A stretch of DNA of 64,000 nucleotides from Variovorax sp. (GTDB lineage Bacteria > Pseudomonadota > Gammaproteobacteria > Burkholderiales > Burkholderiaceae_C). A program made the position numbers and the translations under genes. Positions 36,884 through 49,192 of this stretch are shown here, in pieces. The stretch spans positions 1 through 64,000 of the forward strand of contig JAGIAI010000002.1 of the NCBI GenBank assembly GCA_017744935.1, given 5' to 3'. The notes under the pieces are model-generated. The model was not told the origin of the DNA, did no database searches, and was given only the letters and a program-made list of their open reading frames with translations. Position 1 is the stretch's first letter; every line of letters begins with the position of its first letter.

Positions 36884-37444
36884 GTGAGCCGACAACGCCA
36901 CGTCATCATGCAAGTCGTCAAGCGCTCCGGCGGCACGACGCATCACGTCGAATTCGTGATGGACGACAACTTCGCGGAACGTCTGAAGCAATTGCGCTCG
37001 CTGGTGCCGCCGCTCAATTCGCTCAACAAGCAGCGCGATCTGGTGATCGACAAGGTGCGCGTCCGCATGCCTTCGGCGGTGTGGCGCTACGGCAGCGACA
37101 TCGACAGCCAGGTCGACGGCTCGTGCATCGTCATCGCGTCGGAGGGCTACTTCAATTGCGGTGCCAAGGACCGCAAGACGAAGGAAAAGCTGGTGACTTA
37201 CACCTTCCCCATTGCACGGCTGATCGAGCTGCACATGGAGCGCCCGACCGGCGAGACCTTCTACATCCGCGACGGCATCTTCACCAATGACGAGCCGGCC
37301 GAGTCGGCCGCAGGCCGCTGGGTGCAGTCGATTCACGAACTCGAGGAAATGCAGATGCGTCCGCCCGAGGCATCGTCTGACTTCGACACCCTGCAGGGTG
37401 TGCCGCTCCGCAGCGAGCCTTCGCGCACCGTCAGCCTGAACTGA
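36884..37444 (+). CDS. Hypothetical protein, 186 aa
   Basis: Starts with GTG at 36884 (MSRQRHVIMQVVKRSGG) preceded by AAAGGACGG; an internal ATG (MQVVKRSGG) is the alternative. Looks soluble and alpha/beta, with repeated charged stretches (FAERLKQLRSLVPPL, KDRKTKEKLVTYTF) and one or two Cys. No known domain seen. It ends 17 bases before a strong terminator and stands alone behind an AT-rich region, so it is probably a single-gene transcript. Confidence 0.7.
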   Translation: MSRQRHVIMQVVKRSGGTTHHVEFVMDDNFAERLKQLRSLVPPLNSLNKQRDLVIDKVRVRMPSAVWRYGSDIDSQVDGSCIVIASEGYFNCGAKDRKTKEKLVTYTFPIARLIELHMERPTGETFYIRDGIFTNDEPAESAAGRWVQSIHELEEMQMRPPEASSDFDTLQGVPLRSEPSRTVSLN

Positions 37445-37460
37445 TCGGGGTCATTCCAGA

Positions 37461-37497
37461 AAAGTCCCGCACTGCGAAGTGCGGGACTTTTTCTTTT
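37461..37497. terminator. Bidirectional intrinsic terminator
   Basis: AAAGTCCCGCACT and AGTGCGGGACTTT are perfect 13-base arms around GCGA, followed by TTCTTTTT on the plus strand and by TTTTCT on the minus. It ends the 186-aa gene and, in the other direction, the hppA transcript. Confidence 0.9.
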
Positions 37498-37498
37498 T

Positions 37499-40012
<2,514 letters not shown>

Positions 40013-40141
40013 GCGTTGCTTCTCCAAGTAGTTCGTCAAACTTGATGGAGACGTAAGCCGGACCCTGTGCGCAACGCGTACGGGTCAGTGCTTCCGTCGC
40101 GTTGCTTCCTCGAGGCCCCGGTGCCTTGACGGCTGGGAACG

Positions 40142-40160
40142 ATTGGCCAACGAGGCCAAT
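40142..40160. promoter_or_regulatory. Inverted repeat between hppA and ppa
   Basis: ATTGGCC-AACGA-GGCCAAT: perfect 7-base arms in the 251-base gap (40013-40263) between the two divergent pyrophosphatase genes. It could be an operator affecting both, or a leader hairpin. No other strong promoter element is clear in this gap. Confidence 0.4.
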
Positions 40161-40263
40161 TTACAGGCAAATCCGCCGTTCTGTGCGACCGGGCCGTGAC
40201 ATGGAAAGTAAACTTCGGGTTTGTCCGCATCCAACTAACACTTTCAAACTACGAAGCCAGACC

Positions 40264-40803
40264 ATGTCCCTCGGCAAAGTTTCCCCCGGTAAAGACGCCC
40301 CCGAAGCCTTCAACGTCGTCATCGAAATTCCGATGAACGCCGATCCGATCAAGTACGAAGTCGACAAGGAATCGGGCGCGATCTTCGTCGATCGCTTCAT
40401 GACCACGGCCATGCACTACCCGACGAACTACGGCTATGTGCCGCAGACGCTGTCGGGCGACGGCGATCCGGTCGACGTGCTGGTCATCACCCCCTATGCG
40501 CTCGTCCCCGGCGTGGTGGTGCCATGCCGTCCGCTCGGTATCCTGATGATGGAAGACGAAGCCGGCGTCGACGGCAAGGTGCTCGCCGTGCCGACCGACA
40601 AGGTGCTCCCCATCTACAGCCACTGGAAGAAAGTCGAAGACGTCAACCAGATGCGCCTGAAGGCCATCACGCACTTCTTCGAGCACTACAAGGACCTCGA
40701 AGCCGGCAAGTGGGTCAAGGTGCTGGGCTGGGAAGGCGTCGACGCCGCCAAGAAGGAAATCCTCGACGGCATCGCGAACTACAAGAAGGAAGAGTCGAAG
40801 TAA
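40264..40803 (+). CDS. ppa: Soluble inorganic pyrophosphatase (family I)
   Basis: 179 aa, usual size. The metal-binding signature [21 protein letters not shown] and the later WKKVEDVN / GKWVKVLGW segments fit type I enzymes. It hydrolyses PPi to phosphate in the cytoplasm and pulls biosynthetic reactions forward. ATG at 40264 (MSLGKVSPG); the frame is open upstream but without support. It ends 26 bases before a strong terminator. Confidence 0.97.
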   Translation: MSLGKVSPGKDAPEAFNVVIEIPMNADPIKYEVDKESGAIFVDRFMTTAMHYPTNYGYVPQTLSGDGDPVDVLVITPYALVPGVVVPCRPLGILMMEDEAGVDGKVLAVPTDKVLPIYSHWKKVEDVNQMRLKAITHFFEHYKDLEAGKWVKVLGWEGVDAAKKEILDGIANYKKEESK

Positions 40804-40828
40804 GTTTCGGCCCCGGAAGTTTCTGGTG

Positions 40829-40867
40829 AAACGCCTCGCGGCAAATGTCGCGAGGCGTTTTCTTTTT
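40829..40867 (+). terminator. Intrinsic terminator of ppa
   Basis: AAACGCCTCGCG and CGCGAGGCGTTT form a perfect 12-bp stem with an 8-base loop followed by TCTTTTT. It closes the ppa transcript before the cbb3 region. Confidence 0.92.
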
Positions 40868-40883
40868 GGGCGGCTGCGTTGAT

Positions 40884-40897
40884 TTGACCTGGATCAA
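40884..40897. promoter_or_regulatory. FNR box upstream of ccoI
   Basis: TTGACCTGGATCAA, one base off the TTGAT-N4-ATCAA consensus. Its centre (40890.5) is 41.5 bases before the A of the ccoI start codon, the class II position, with TAGCCT at 40920-40925 in the -10 place. Confidence 0.75.
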
Positions 40898-40931
40898 AGT
40901 CGCGGCGAAGGCGCGTCGCTAGCCTTGCCGC

Positions 40932-43259
40932 ATGCAAGCTGCGCTTACGCACGGCCCGTCCGCGCGCTCTTTCCACGATCTTCCCGACGAGTCGGCAACG
41001 CAGCCCGACTGGTCACTTCTCGACGATCCCGGCGAGTGGCCGGTGTTCGGCCGCTTGCTCGATGGCGACGAAGTGCATGGACGATGGGAGTCGCAGGTCG
41101 TGGTCGAGGGCATGCATTGCGCGGCGTGTGCGCTTTCGGTCGAAGAAGCCGTGGGCCGCGTTCCGGGAGTCGAGCGCGTGGAGGTGAATGCGGCCAGCCA
41201 TCGGGCGCGCGTCGTCTGGTCTTCCGCCGTGGTCAAGCCGTCGCGCTGGTTCGCAGCGTCGGCGGCCGCAGGCCATGCGCTGGTGCCGGCGGGTGATACG
41301 TCGGCGCGCGGCAGACGCTCCCGCGAAACCCGGCTTGCGTTGTGGCGCTGGCTCGTCGCGGGCTTCTGCATGATGCAGGTGATGATGTACGCGTATCCCG
41401 CGTACATCGCGCAGCCTGGTGATATGTCGGCCGATGCTGCTCAGTTGCTGCGCTGGGCCTCATGGGTGCTCACGCTCCCGGTGATGCTGTTCTCGTGCAG
41501 GCCGTTCTTCCGCAGCGCGTGGCGCGATCTCCGTGCGCGGCGAATCGGCATGGACCTGCCGGTGTCGCTGGGCATTGCGATCGCCTTCATCGTCAGCACA
41601 GCGGCGACCTTCGATGGGGAAGGACCGCTCGGCCACGAGGTGTACTTCGATTCGCTGACGATGTTCGTCTTCTTCCTGCTCACTGGCCGATGGTTGGAGA
41701 CGCGCTTGCGCGATCGCACGGCAGGTGCGCTCGAAGCGTTGATGAACCGCCTACCGGACAGCGTCGAGCGCCTTGGCGAGCGCGGTCTGTTCACGCGCGT
41801 TTCGGTTCGCAGGCTGGCGGTGGGAGACGTGATCCGAGTGCTGCCCGGAGAGGCTTTCCCCGCCGATGGTGTTGTGATCGCAGGCGACACGACTGCGGAC
41901 GAGGCGCTGCTGACTGGCGAATCGCGTCCCGTGCCGCGCCCTTGCGGGGACCGCGTTCTCGCGGGCAGCCACAACATTGCGTCCGCGATTCGGGTGCGGA
42001 TCGAATCGATCGGACAGGGCACGCGCTTCGCGCAGATCGTCGCGCTGATGGAAGGCGCATCGCTGCAGAAGCCGCGCCTCGCTCTACTGGCTGATCGCGC
42101 GGCGCGGCCCTTCCTGTTTGCTGTCCTCGCCGCCGCGGCGCTGGCGGCTGCGTTGTGGTGGCACATCGATTCGGGCAAGGCGCTGATGGTGGCCGTCTCG
42201 GTGCTGATCGTCACCTGCCCGTGCGCGCTGTCGCTGGCAACGCCCGCGGCGATGCTCGCGAGCGCCGGCTCCCTCGCTCGCCATGGCGTGATGGTGAACA
42301 ACCTGCAGGCGCTGGAGACGCTGGCCTCTGTCGACACGGTGGTGTTCGACAAGACCGGCACGCTCACACGGGACGTGCCGCGATTGGAGCGCGTCTATTG
42401 CCGCAAAGGACTGCGGCCCGGCGATGCGGTCGAGCTTGCCGCCGCATTGGCAGCGCAATCGCTGCATCCTGCATCGCGCGCGCTGGTGAATGCGTGGAAC
42501 GGGCAGTTCCGCTCATCGCCGTCGTGGGACCTGGTCGAAGGGAAGGAGCACGCGGGAGAAGGAATCGCCGGCCTCCTGCGTCGCAAGGGCGACGCGGGAG
42601 GCAAGGTGCGAGCTGTTCGGCTGGGGGCTTCAGCCTTCTGCGGCGTTACGCCTTTGCAGTCGGGTGGCGCACAGGTTCATCTGGCCGATGAGGAAGGTTG
42701 GATCGCGAGCTTCGTGCTGGCCGAAGACCTTCGGGACGATGCCGCTTCGGCCGTGACAGCGCTCGAGGCGCAGGGCTTGTCGGTGCAGCTTCTGTCCGGC
42801 GATCGCGACGCGGCTGCCAGGGAGGTCGCCCAGCGGGCCGGCATTCGCGATGCGCGGGGCAACTGCCTTCCCGAAGAGAAGCTTCGCACCATGCGCCGAT
42901 GGCAGGCCGAGGGGCATCGCGTCGTGATGGTCGGCGATGGCCTCAACGACGGCCCGGTGATCGCGCAGGCCAACGCATCCTTCGCGTTCGGGCATGCGGT
43001 GCCGCTGACGCAGGCACGCGCGGATTTCATCGTGATGGGCGGCGAGCTCGGGGCCATCGTACGCACCCTCTCGCAGGCGAAGCGAACCTCGCGCGTGGTG
43101 CGACAGAACCTCTGGTGGGCTGCGGGCTACAACGCGCTGTGCGTGCCGCTGGCGGTCCTCGGATGGCTGCCACCGTGGCTCGCGGGGCTCGGCATGGCGG
43201 GCAGCTCGTTGTTCGTCGTGCTCAATGCGTCGCGTCTGGCGCGGCAGCCGGGAGCCTGA
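40932..43259 (+). CDS. ccoI: Copper-translocating P1B ATPase CcoI/FixI
   Basis: 775 aa. A heavy-metal-associated domain with [17 protein letters not shown] is near residue 60. Eight membrane segments, the TGES phosphatase loop, [13 protein letters not shown] (CPC metal site), DKTGTLTRD (phosphorylated Asp) and [11 protein letters not shown] follow. CcoI supplies copper for cbb3 oxidase assembly. It is followed within 5 bases by ccoS and then ccoNOQP, which fixes the assignment over a general copper exporter. The predicted transcript may be leaderless. Confidence 0.94.
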   Translation: MQAALTHGPSARSFHDLPDESATQPDWSLLDDPGEWPVFGRLLDGDEVHGRWESQVVVEGMHCAACALSVEEAVGRVPGVERVEVNAASHRARVVWSSAVVKPSRWFAASAAAGHALVPAGDTSARGRRSRETRLALWRWLVAGFCMMQVMMYAYPAYIAQPGDMSADAAQLLRWASWVLTLPVMLFSCRPFFRSAWRDLRARRIGMDLPVSLGIAIAFIVSTAATFDGEGPLGHEVYFDSLTMFVFFLLTGRWLETRLRDRTAGALEALMNRLPDSVERLGERGLFTRVSVRRLAVGDVIRVLPGEAFPADGVVIAGDTTADEALLTGESRPVPRPCGDRVLAGSHNIASAIRVRIESIGQGTRFAQIVALMEGASLQKPRLALLADRAARPFLFAVLAAAALAAALWWHIDSGKALMVAVSVLIVTCPCALSLATPAAMLASAGSLARHGVMVNNLQALETLASVDTVVFDKTGTLTRDVPRLERVYCRKGLRPGDAVELAAALAAQSLHPASRALVNAWNGQFRSSPSWDLVEGKEHAGEGIAGLLRRKGDAGGKVRAVRLGASAFCGVTPLQSGGAQVHLADEEGWIASFVLAEDLRDDAASAVTALEAQGLSVQLLSGDRDAAAREVAQRAGIRDARGNCLPEEKLRTMRRWQAEGHRVVMVGDGLNDGPVIAQANASFAFGHAVPLTQARADFIVMGGELGAIVRTLSQAKRTSRVVRQNLWWAAGYNALCVPLAVLGWLPPWLAGLGMAGSSLFVVLNASRLARQPGA

Positions 43260-43264
43260 TCGAG

Positions 43265-43402
43265 ATGGACATCCTCTTTCTGCTCATTCCGTTCTCCGTG
43301 GTGCTCGTGCTTGTGATCCTCGGCGGGCTCTGGTGGGCAGTGCACTGTGGTCAGTTCGACAACGTCGACCACGAGGGCGAGCGCATTCTGCGCAACGATT
43401 GA
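43265..43402 (+). CDS. ccoS: cbb3 oxidase maturation protein CcoS
   Basis: 45 aa, one N-terminal membrane segment ([19 protein letters not shown]) then [19 protein letters not shown], the usual CcoS signature with DD/DN and the E-G end. It is needed for cofactor insertion into the oxidase. The stop TGA overlaps the FNR box for ccoN. Confidence 0.92.
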   Translation: MDILFLLIPFSVVLVLVILGGLWWAVHCGQFDNVDHEGERILRND

Positions 43403-43412
43403 TCTGCATCAA
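43399..43412. promoter_or_regulatory. FNR box upstream of ccoN
   Basis: TTGATCTGCATCAA, a perfect TTGAT-N4-ATCAA palindrome. It overlaps the ccoS stop codon. From its centre a class II -10 box would fall at 43435-43440 (GAAACT, 3 of 6 matches), about 30 bases before the ccoN start. Confidence 0.9.
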
Positions 43413-43470
43413 TTCGGCTCTCGCGGGCTACTTGGAAACTCGGACCAGTTCCATAAGAAAAGGTCCGACG

Positions 43471-44910
43471 ATGCAATCTCCGAATCCTCCCGCAGCGGTC
43501 TACAGCGACACCGCGGTGCGGCAGTTCGCCATCATGTCGGTGGTGTGGGGCGTGGTGGGCATGTTGGTCGGCGTGGTCATCGCCTCGCAGCTGGCGTGGC
43601 CCGAACTCAACTTCGGCATTCCTTGGCTCAGCTACGGCCGCTTGCGTCCGCTGCACACCAACGCGGTGATCTTCGCGTTCGGCGGATGTGCGTTGATGGC
43701 AACCAGCTTCCATGTGGTGCAGCGAACCTGCCAGGTCCGTCTCTTCGCACCGGGGCTTGCGTCCTTCGTGTTCTGGGGCTGGCAGGCGGTAATCGTGGCC
43801 GCCGCCATCAGCCTGCCGATGGGCTACACCAGCGGCAAGGAATACGCGGAACTCGAATGGCCGATCGACATCCTGATCGCACTCGTCTGGGTGGCCTACG
43901 CGATCGTGTTCTTCGGCACCATCGCGATCCGCAAGGTGCGGCACATCTACGTGGCCAATTGGTTCTACGGCGCGTTCATCATCGCGGTCGCCTTGCTGCA
44001 CATCGTCAACAGCGCGGCCGTTCCCGCGGGCTGGATGAAGAGCTACTCGGCCTACGCCGGCGTGCAGGACGCAATGGTGCAGTGGTGGTACGGCCACAAC
44101 GCGGTGGGCTTCTTCCTCACCGCGGGCTTCCTCGGGATGATGTACTACTACATCCCCAAGCAGGCGGGCCGGCCGGTGTATTCGTACCGGCTGTCGATCG
44201 TGCACTTCTGGGCGCTGATCTTCACCTACATGTGGGCAGGCCCGCACCATCTGCACTACACCGCACTGCCCGACTGGACGCAGTCCATCGGCATGGTGTT
44301 CTCGCTGATCCTGCTTGCGCCGAGCTGGGGCGGGATGATCAACGGGATCATGACGCTCTCGGGTGCATGGCACAAGCTGCGCACCGACCCGATCATCCGC
44401 TTCCTGATCGTGGCGCTGTCGTTCTACGGCATGGCGACTTTCGAGGGTCCGATGATGTCGGTGAAGACGGTGAACGCGCTCTCGCACTACACCGACTGGA
44501 CCATCGGCCACGTGCACGCCGGTGCGCTCGGCTGGGTTGGCCTCATCACGATGGGATCGCTCTACTACCTGATCCCGCGCCTCTACAACCGCACCGAGAT
44601 GTACAGCATGAAGGCCATCGAGCTGCACTTCTGGATGTCGACGGTGGGCATCGTGCTTTACATCGCAGCGATGTGGATCGCCGGCGTGATGCAGGGCCTG
44701 ATGTGGCGTTCGATCAATCCCGACGGCACGCTCACCTATACGTTTGTCGAAGGCGTGAAGGCCACCTATCCGTACTACGTGGTGCGGCTGATCGGCGGCG
44801 TGTTGTACCTCGCCGGCATGTTGGTGATGGCGTGGAACGTCGTGATGACCATCGGTGCCGGCCATTCGGTGCGGGCACAGATCCCCATGCCCGCCGCAGC
44901 CCACGCCTGA
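43471..44910 (+). CDS. ccoN: cbb3-type cytochrome oxidase subunit I
   Basis: 479 aa catalytic subunit with 12 membrane helices. Heme and copper ligand histidines are in [38 protein letters not shown] and [11 protein letters not shown], as expected for CcoN. It reduces oxygen with high affinity. ATG at 43471 with AAAAGG upstream. ccoOQP follow immediately. Confidence 0.97.
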   Translation: MQSPNPPAAVYSDTAVRQFAIMSVVWGVVGMLVGVVIASQLAWPELNFGIPWLSYGRLRPLHTNAVIFAFGGCALMATSFHVVQRTCQVRLFAPGLASFVFWGWQAVIVAAAISLPMGYTSGKEYAELEWPIDILIALVWVAYAIVFFGTIAIRKVRHIYVANWFYGAFIIAVALLHIVNSAAVPAGWMKSYSAYAGVQDAMVQWWYGHNAVGFFLTAGFLGMMYYYIPKQAGRPVYSYRLSIVHFWALIFTYMWAGPHHLHYTALPDWTQSIGMVFSLILLAPSWGGMINGIMTLSGAWHKLRTDPIIRFLIVALSFYGMATFEGPMMSVKTVNALSHYTDWTIGHVHAGALGWVGLITMGSLYYLIPRLYNRTEMYSMKAIELHFWMSTVGIVLYIAAMWIAGVMQGLMWRSINPDGTLTYTFVEGVKATYPYYVVRLIGGVLYLAGMLVMAWNVVMTIGAGHSVRAQIPMPAAAHA

Positions 44911-44929
44911 AGGAATCGAGGAAAGAACA

Positions 44930-45559
44930 ATGAGCTCCAACGCCCCCGAACCCTCCACCTTCTCGCATCAGAAGATCGAGACCAACAACTTCCTGATGAT
45001 CGTGCTGATCCTGCTGGTCGTCGCCGTCGGCGGCCTGGTGGAGATCGTGCCGCTCTTCTTCCAGAAGTCGACCACGGAGCCGATCACCGGTCTCACGCCG
45101 CCGACTGCATTGCAGGTGCTCGGCCGCGATGTGTACGTGCGCGAGGGTTGCTACAACTGCCATTCGCAGATGATCCGCCCGTTCCGCGCGGAGACGCTTC
45201 GCTACGGCCACTACTCGGTGGCGGGTGAATTCGTCTACGACCATCCCTTCCAGTGGGGCAGCAAGCGCACCGGTCCCGATCTGCATCGCGTAGGTGGCCG
45301 CTACAGCGATGAGTGGCATCGCATTCACCTGAACAACCCGCGCGACGTGGTGCCCGAGTCGAACATGCCTGCCTATCCGTGGCTGGAGAAGACGCAGGTC
45401 ACGCCGTCCGATGCCGCAGACCACATGCGTGCGTTGCGCCGTGTCGGCGTGCCGTTCACCGACGAGCAGATCGCCGCCGCGCCTGCCGAGGTCAAGGGAA
45501 AGACGGAGCTGGATGCGCTGGTGGCGTATCTGCAATCGCTGGGCCTCGCGCTCAAGTGA
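44930..45559 (+). CDS. ccoO: cbb3 oxidase subunit II, monoheme cytochrome c
   Basis: 209 aa with an N-terminal membrane anchor ([19 protein letters not shown]) and one heme site, CYNCH in [16 protein letters not shown]. The axial Met is probably in [13 protein letters not shown]. It transfers electrons to CcoN. It starts 20 bases after ccoN with GAGGAAAG upstream. Confidence 0.97.
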   Translation: MSSNAPEPSTFSHQKIETNNFLMIVLILLVVAVGGLVEIVPLFFQKSTTEPITGLTPPTALQVLGRDVYVREGCYNCHSQMIRPFRAETLRYGHYSVAGEFVYDHPFQWGSKRTGPDLHRVGGRYSDEWHRIHLNNPRDVVPESNMPAYPWLEKTQVTPSDAADHMRALRRVGVPFTDEQIAAAPAEVKGKTELDALVAYLQSLGLALK

Positions 45560-45570
45560 AGGAGCCCAAC

Positions 45571-45714
45571 ATGGAAATGGACATCACCACTCTGCGTATC
45601 GCCGCCACGCTGGTTTCCTTCGTGACCTTCATTGGCATCCTCGTGTGGGCCTATTCGCGCCGCCGCGCCGTGGCCTTCGAAGAGGCGGCCCGCTTGCCCT
45701 TCGAGCAGGACTGA
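45571..45714 (+). CDS. ccoQ: cbb3 oxidase subunit CcoQ/FixQ
   Basis: 47 aa with one membrane helix (LVSFVTFIGILVWAYSR) followed by a basic and then acidic tail, RRRAVAFEEAARLPFEQD, standard for CcoQ. It stabilises the oxidase. It sits between ccoO and ccoP with 11- and 4-base gaps. Confidence 0.93.
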   Translation: MEMDITTLRIAATLVSFVTFIGILVWAYSRRRAVAFEEAARLPFEQD

Positions 45715-45718
45715 CACC

Positions 45719-46642
45719 ATGAGCGATTTCACCCACGATTTCTGGTCGCACTTCGTTGCGATCGTCACGGTCGTCAGCATTCTGGCCTGCCTGCTGCTGC
45801 TGTGGATCACCGCGCGCAGCAAGACCGCCGCCGGCGAAGACAACACCACCGGCCACGTCTGGGACGAGGATCTGCGCGAGATGAACAACCCGATGCCGCG
45901 CTGGTGGATGGGCCTGTTCGTGCTGACGATCGTGTTCGGCCTGGGTTATCTCTTCGTCTTCCCGGGGCTGGGCAGCTACAAGGGCCGGCTGGATTGGAGC
46001 ACCGACGGTGAGTACGCCAAGGACCTCTCGAAGGCCAACCGAGAGCTCGAGCCGGTCTATGCCGCCTATACGGCACTCCCCGTGGAGAAGGTCGCGTCCG
46101 ATGCGGGCGCGATGGCCATCGGCGAGCGCCTCTTCCTCAACAACTGCGCGCAGTGCCACGGCTCTGACGCGCGGGGCGGCAAGGGCTTTCCGAACCTCAC
46201 AGACAACGACTGGCTGCACGGCGGTTCGCCGGACAAGATCAAGGAATCGATCACGCTCGGCCGCATCGGGACGATGCCGCCCATGGCCGAAGCGGTCGGC
46301 ACGCCGGAGGACGTGAAGAACCTTGCCAACTACGTGCTGAGCCTGTCCGGCAGTCCGCATGACTCGGTGCGGGCGGGGCTCGGCAAGAGCAAGTTCACCG
46401 TCTGCGCGTCCTGCCATGGCATTGGTGGCGTCGGCAACACGGCGGTGGGTGCGCCCAATCTGTCGGATCGCATCTGGCTGCACGGCTACGGGCTGGAGGC
46501 GATCATCCAGATGATCAACACCGGCAAGACCAACCAGATGCCGGCGCAGCAGGGCCGCCTCACGGAAGCGCAGATCCACGTGCTGACCGGCTACGTGTGG
46601 GGCCTGTCGAATGGCAAGTCCTCCGTCGCCGGGGCACCCTGA
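45719..46642 (+). CDS. ccoP: cbb3 oxidase subunit III, diheme cytochrome c
   Basis: 307 aa, two N-terminal membrane helices and two heme sites: CAQCHGSDA (about residue 143) and CASCHGIGG (about 230). It starts MSDFTHDFWSHFV and carries NPMPRWWMGLFVLT, typical of CcoP. It passes electrons to CcoO. Confidence 0.96.
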   Translation: MSDFTHDFWSHFVAIVTVVSILACLLLLWITARSKTAAGEDNTTGHVWDEDLREMNNPMPRWWMGLFVLTIVFGLGYLFVFPGLGSYKGRLDWSTDGEYAKDLSKANRELEPVYAAYTALPVEKVASDAGAMAIGERLFLNNCAQCHGSDARGGKGFPNLTDNDWLHGGSPDKIKESITLGRIGTMPPMAEAVGTPEDVKNLANYVLSLSGSPHDSVRAGLGKSKFTVCASCHGIGGVGNTAVGAPNLSDRIWLHGYGLEAIIQMINTGKTNQMPAQQGRLTEAQIHVLTGYVWGLSNGKSSVAGAP

Positions 46643-46652
46643 GGGGCGCGAC

Positions 46653-48080
46653 GTGCCGGATTCCGCGCCGAGGCCACGCCGTGTGATTCCGATCGCGGCG
46701 GCCGAGAAGTCCGGGGGCCTCTACGAGGCGCACCAGAAGGTCTACCCGCGTTCGATCGACGGTGTCTTCGCGCGCTGGCGCTGGCTGATGGTCTTCGTCA
46801 CCCAGCTCGTGTTCTACGGCGTGCCGTGGCTCGAATGGGGGCAGCGGCAGGCGGTGCTGTTCGACCTGGCCACGCGGCGCTTCTACGTCCTCGGGCTGGT
46901 GCTGTACCCGCAGGACCTGATCTACCTGACCGGGCTGCTGGTCATCTCGGCGCTCTCGCTGTTCCTGTTCACGGCAGTGGCGGGGCGGCTCTGGTGCGGC
47001 TACACCTGTCCACAGACGGTCTATGCCGAGATGTTCCTGTGGATCGAGCAAAAGATCGAAGGCAACCGCACCGCACGCATGCGTCTGGACGGCGAGGACC
47101 TGTCGATCGAAAAGCTGGTCAAGAAGTGGTTCAAGCATGTGGTGTGGCTCGGCATCGCGCTGTGGACCGGCTTCACCTTCGTCGGCTACTTCACGCCGAT
47201 CCGCGACCTGGGTCTTGCCTTCCTGCAGACCCGCATGACCGGATGGGAAGTCTTCTGGGTGCTGTTCTACGGCTTCGCCACCTACGGCAACGCAGGCTTC
47301 ATGCGCGAGCAGGTCTGCAAGTACATGTGCCCGTATGCACGCTTCCAGAGCGCGATGTTCGATCGCGACACGCTGATCGTGAGCTACGACACCGCGCGCG
47401 GCGAGCCACGCGGCGTGCGGGCCAAGGGCACGGATGCGCGCGCGCAAGGGCAGGGCGACTGCATCGATTGCTCGCTGTGCGTGCAGGTCTGCCCGACCGG
47501 CATCGACATCCGCAATGGCTTGCAGTACGAATGCATCGGCTGCGGCCTCTGCGTGGACGCGTGCAACACGGTCATGGACAAGCTCGCCTCGCCGCGTGGC
47601 CTCATCCGCTATGCCACGCAGAACAGCATGGCGGGGCAATGGTCATCGCGGCAGGTGCTGCGGCGTGTACTGCGGCCGCGAGTGCTGATCTACAGCGGCG
47701 TCCTTGTCGCCCTCTCGATCGGCCTGCTGGTCAGCCTGGTCGTGCGCACGCCGCTCAGGGTCGATGTAGTGCGCGATCGCGGCACGCTGGCGCGAATCGC
47801 CGAAGGCGGGCGGATCGAGAACGTGTATCGCCTGCAGATCATGAACGCGACCGAACAGACGCAGCACTACCGCATCGAGGCCCGGGGCCTTGACGGATTG
47901 CACGCGTCGCCCGAGCAAGCCGTGGCCGTCGGGCCGGCGCAATCGCGCTGGGTCGCCGTCCGCCTGCAACTGCCATACGGTGCCGCGGAGCCAGGTTCGC
48001 ACCCGGTCTATTTCGACGTGCGTGCGGCCGAAGGCGGAGCCCAGGTTTCGGAGAAGGCGACCTTCATGGTCCCGCGGTGA
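46653..48080 (+). CDS. ccoG: cbb3 oxidase accessory protein CcoG (ferredoxin-like)
   Basis: 475 aa from the GTG at 46653, which has GAGGGG about 6 bases upstream; an ATG at 46611, 14 codons earlier and inside ccoP, is the alternative. Five membrane helices, two 4Fe-4S sites (CIDCSLCVQVCPTGIDI and CIGCGLCVDACNTVMD) and an Ig-like C-terminal domain match CcoG/RdxA. It reduces Cu(II) for the oxidase copper supply. Confidence 0.94.
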   Translation: MPDSAPRPRRVIPIAAAEKSGGLYEAHQKVYPRSIDGVFARWRWLMVFVTQLVFYGVPWLEWGQRQAVLFDLATRRFYVLGLVLYPQDLIYLTGLLVISALSLFLFTAVAGRLWCGYTCPQTVYAEMFLWIEQKIEGNRTARMRLDGEDLSIEKLVKKWFKHVVWLGIALWTGFTFVGYFTPIRDLGLAFLQTRMTGWEVFWVLFYGFATYGNAGFMREQVCKYMCPYARFQSAMFDRDTLIVSYDTARGEPRGVRAKGTDARAQGQGDCIDCSLCVQVCPTGIDIRNGLQYECIGCGLCVDACNTVMDKLASPRGLIRYATQNSMAGQWSSRQVLRRVLRPRVLIYSGVLVALSIGLLVSLVVRTPLRVDVVRDRGTLARIAEGGRIENVYRLQIMNATEQTQHYRIEARGLDGLHASPEQAVAVGPAQSRWVAVRLQLPYGAAEPGSHPVYFDVRAAEGGAQVSEKATFMVPR

Positions 48081-48100
48081 TGCCGATCAAGGAGATGACG

Positions 48101-48379
48101 ATGAACGCAACAAACACGAACGATGTGGCCCGAAGCGAAGCCTGGTGGCGTTTCCCGTTGCTGTGGATGGTCCTGGCCGGTCCCGCGGTGGTGGTTGTCG
48201 CGAGCTTCGTGACGCTGTGGCTCGCCATGCGCTCGCCGGACCCCGTGATCGCGGAGGACTATTACCGGCAAGGCATCGAGATCAACAAGACGCTGGCCGA
48301 CAAGAAGCTGATGCCGGCGCTCAGCGGCCGCAACCACGCCGCGACGCCGGCGGATGATGTGCCGGCGCCCAAGCGTTGA
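48101..48379 (+). CDS. ccoH: FixH/CcoH family protein
   Basis: 92 aa with one membrane helix (about 24-44) preceded by WWRFPLLWMVLAGPA, and EDYYRQGIEINKTLADKK, the FixH signature. AAGGAG stands 6 bases before the ATG at 48101, so I prefer it to an ATG at 48080. FixH/CcoH helps assemble or stabilise the cbb3 oxidase. Confidence 0.88.
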   Translation: MNATNTNDVARSEAWWRFPLLWMVLAGPAVVVVASFVTLWLAMRSPDPVIAEDYYRQGIEINKTLADKKLMPALSGRNHAATPADDVPAPKR

Positions 48380-48388
48380 AAGGTGGAT

Positions 48389-49105
48389 TCAGCAGCCCGC
48401 TGGCGTGATCAGCCGGCGAAGTGCCTCGGCGTCGACGATGCGCAGGTTGCGCATCTGGACTTCGACCAGACCGTCTTCCATGAACTTGGAGAGGGTTCTG
48501 CTGACGGTTTCGAGCTTGAGCCCGAGGTAGCTGCCGATCTCTTCGCGCGTCATGCGCAGCACGAGTTCCGAGCGCGAGAAGCCACGCGCATGCAGGCGCT
48601 GCGCGAGGTTGAGCAAGAAGGCGGCCAGGCGCTCTTCGGCGCGCATGCTGCCCAGCAGCATCATCACGCCGTGCTCGCGCACGATCTCGCGGCTCATGAT
48701 CTGGTGCACATGACGCTGCAGGGCCGTGACCTCGCGCGACAGCTCCTCGATGCGGTCGAAGGGCATCACGCAGACTTCGGAATCTTCCAGCGCCACGGCG
48801 TCGCAGGTGTGCTGGTCGTTGACGATGCCGTCGAGGCCGATGATCTCGCCGGCCATCTGGAAACCCGTGACCTGGTCGCGGCCGTCCTGGCTGGCCACCC
48901 GGGTCTTGAAGACGCCGGTGCGGATCGCGTAGAGCGAGGTGAAGCGATCGCCGTTCCGGAAAAGCATCTCGCGGCGACGAACCTTGCGCCGCTTGGCCAC
49001 GATGTCGTCGATGCGCTGCAACTCGGTGGGCTCGAGACCGACCGGCATGCAGAGTTCCCGCAGATTGCAACTGGAACAGGCGACCTTGATATTTTCGGTT
49101 TTCAT
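48389..49105 (-). CDS. fnr: Oxygen-sensing regulator FNR
   Basis: 238 aa. Cys pattern C-x2-C-x5-C (CSSCNLRELC) at about 11-20 plus a later Cys (HTCDAV) supply the 4Fe-4S cluster. The cNMP-like barrel and the helix-turn-helix MTREEIGSYLGLKLETVSRT with E-x-SR recognition residues are present, as in FNR. Start MKTENIKVACS at 49105. It should bind the TTGAT-N4-ATCAA boxes of the neighbouring cco genes; its own divergent box with hemN sits at -41.5. Confidence 0.96.
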   Translation of the reverse strand: MKTENIKVACSSCNLRELCMPVGLEPTELQRIDDIVAKRRKVRRREMLFRNGDRFTSLYAIRTGVFKTRVASQDGRDQVTGFQMAGEIIGLDGIVNDQHTCDAVALEDSEVCVMPFDRIEELSREVTALQRHVHQIMSREIVREHGVMMLLGSMRAEERLAAFLLNLAQRLHARGFSRSELVLRMTREEIGSYLGLKLETVSRTLSKFMEDGLVEVQMRNLRIVDAEALRRLITPAGC

Positions 49106-49128
49106 TGATGTACGTCGAGTGTGTGCCG

Positions 49129-49134
49129 ATTCTG
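49129..49134 (-). promoter_or_regulatory. Candidate -10 box of fnr
   Basis: CAGAAT on the minus strand (4 of 6 consensus bases), at the class II distance from the FNR box centre. Predicted start near 49122 and a 17-base leader to the fnr ATG. Confidence 0.5.
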
Positions 49135-49156
49135 GAGCCGGGCTTGGGCACGGGGG

Positions 49157-49170
49157 TTGATCCACATCAA
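49157..49170. promoter_or_regulatory. Shared FNR box between fnr and hemN
   Basis: TTGATCCACATCAA, a perfect palindromic FNR site. Its centre is 41.5 bases from the predicted start of both hemN and fnr. Confidence 0.92.
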
Positions 49171-49192
49171 GGAACCGGAGGCGCCCCGGCGG

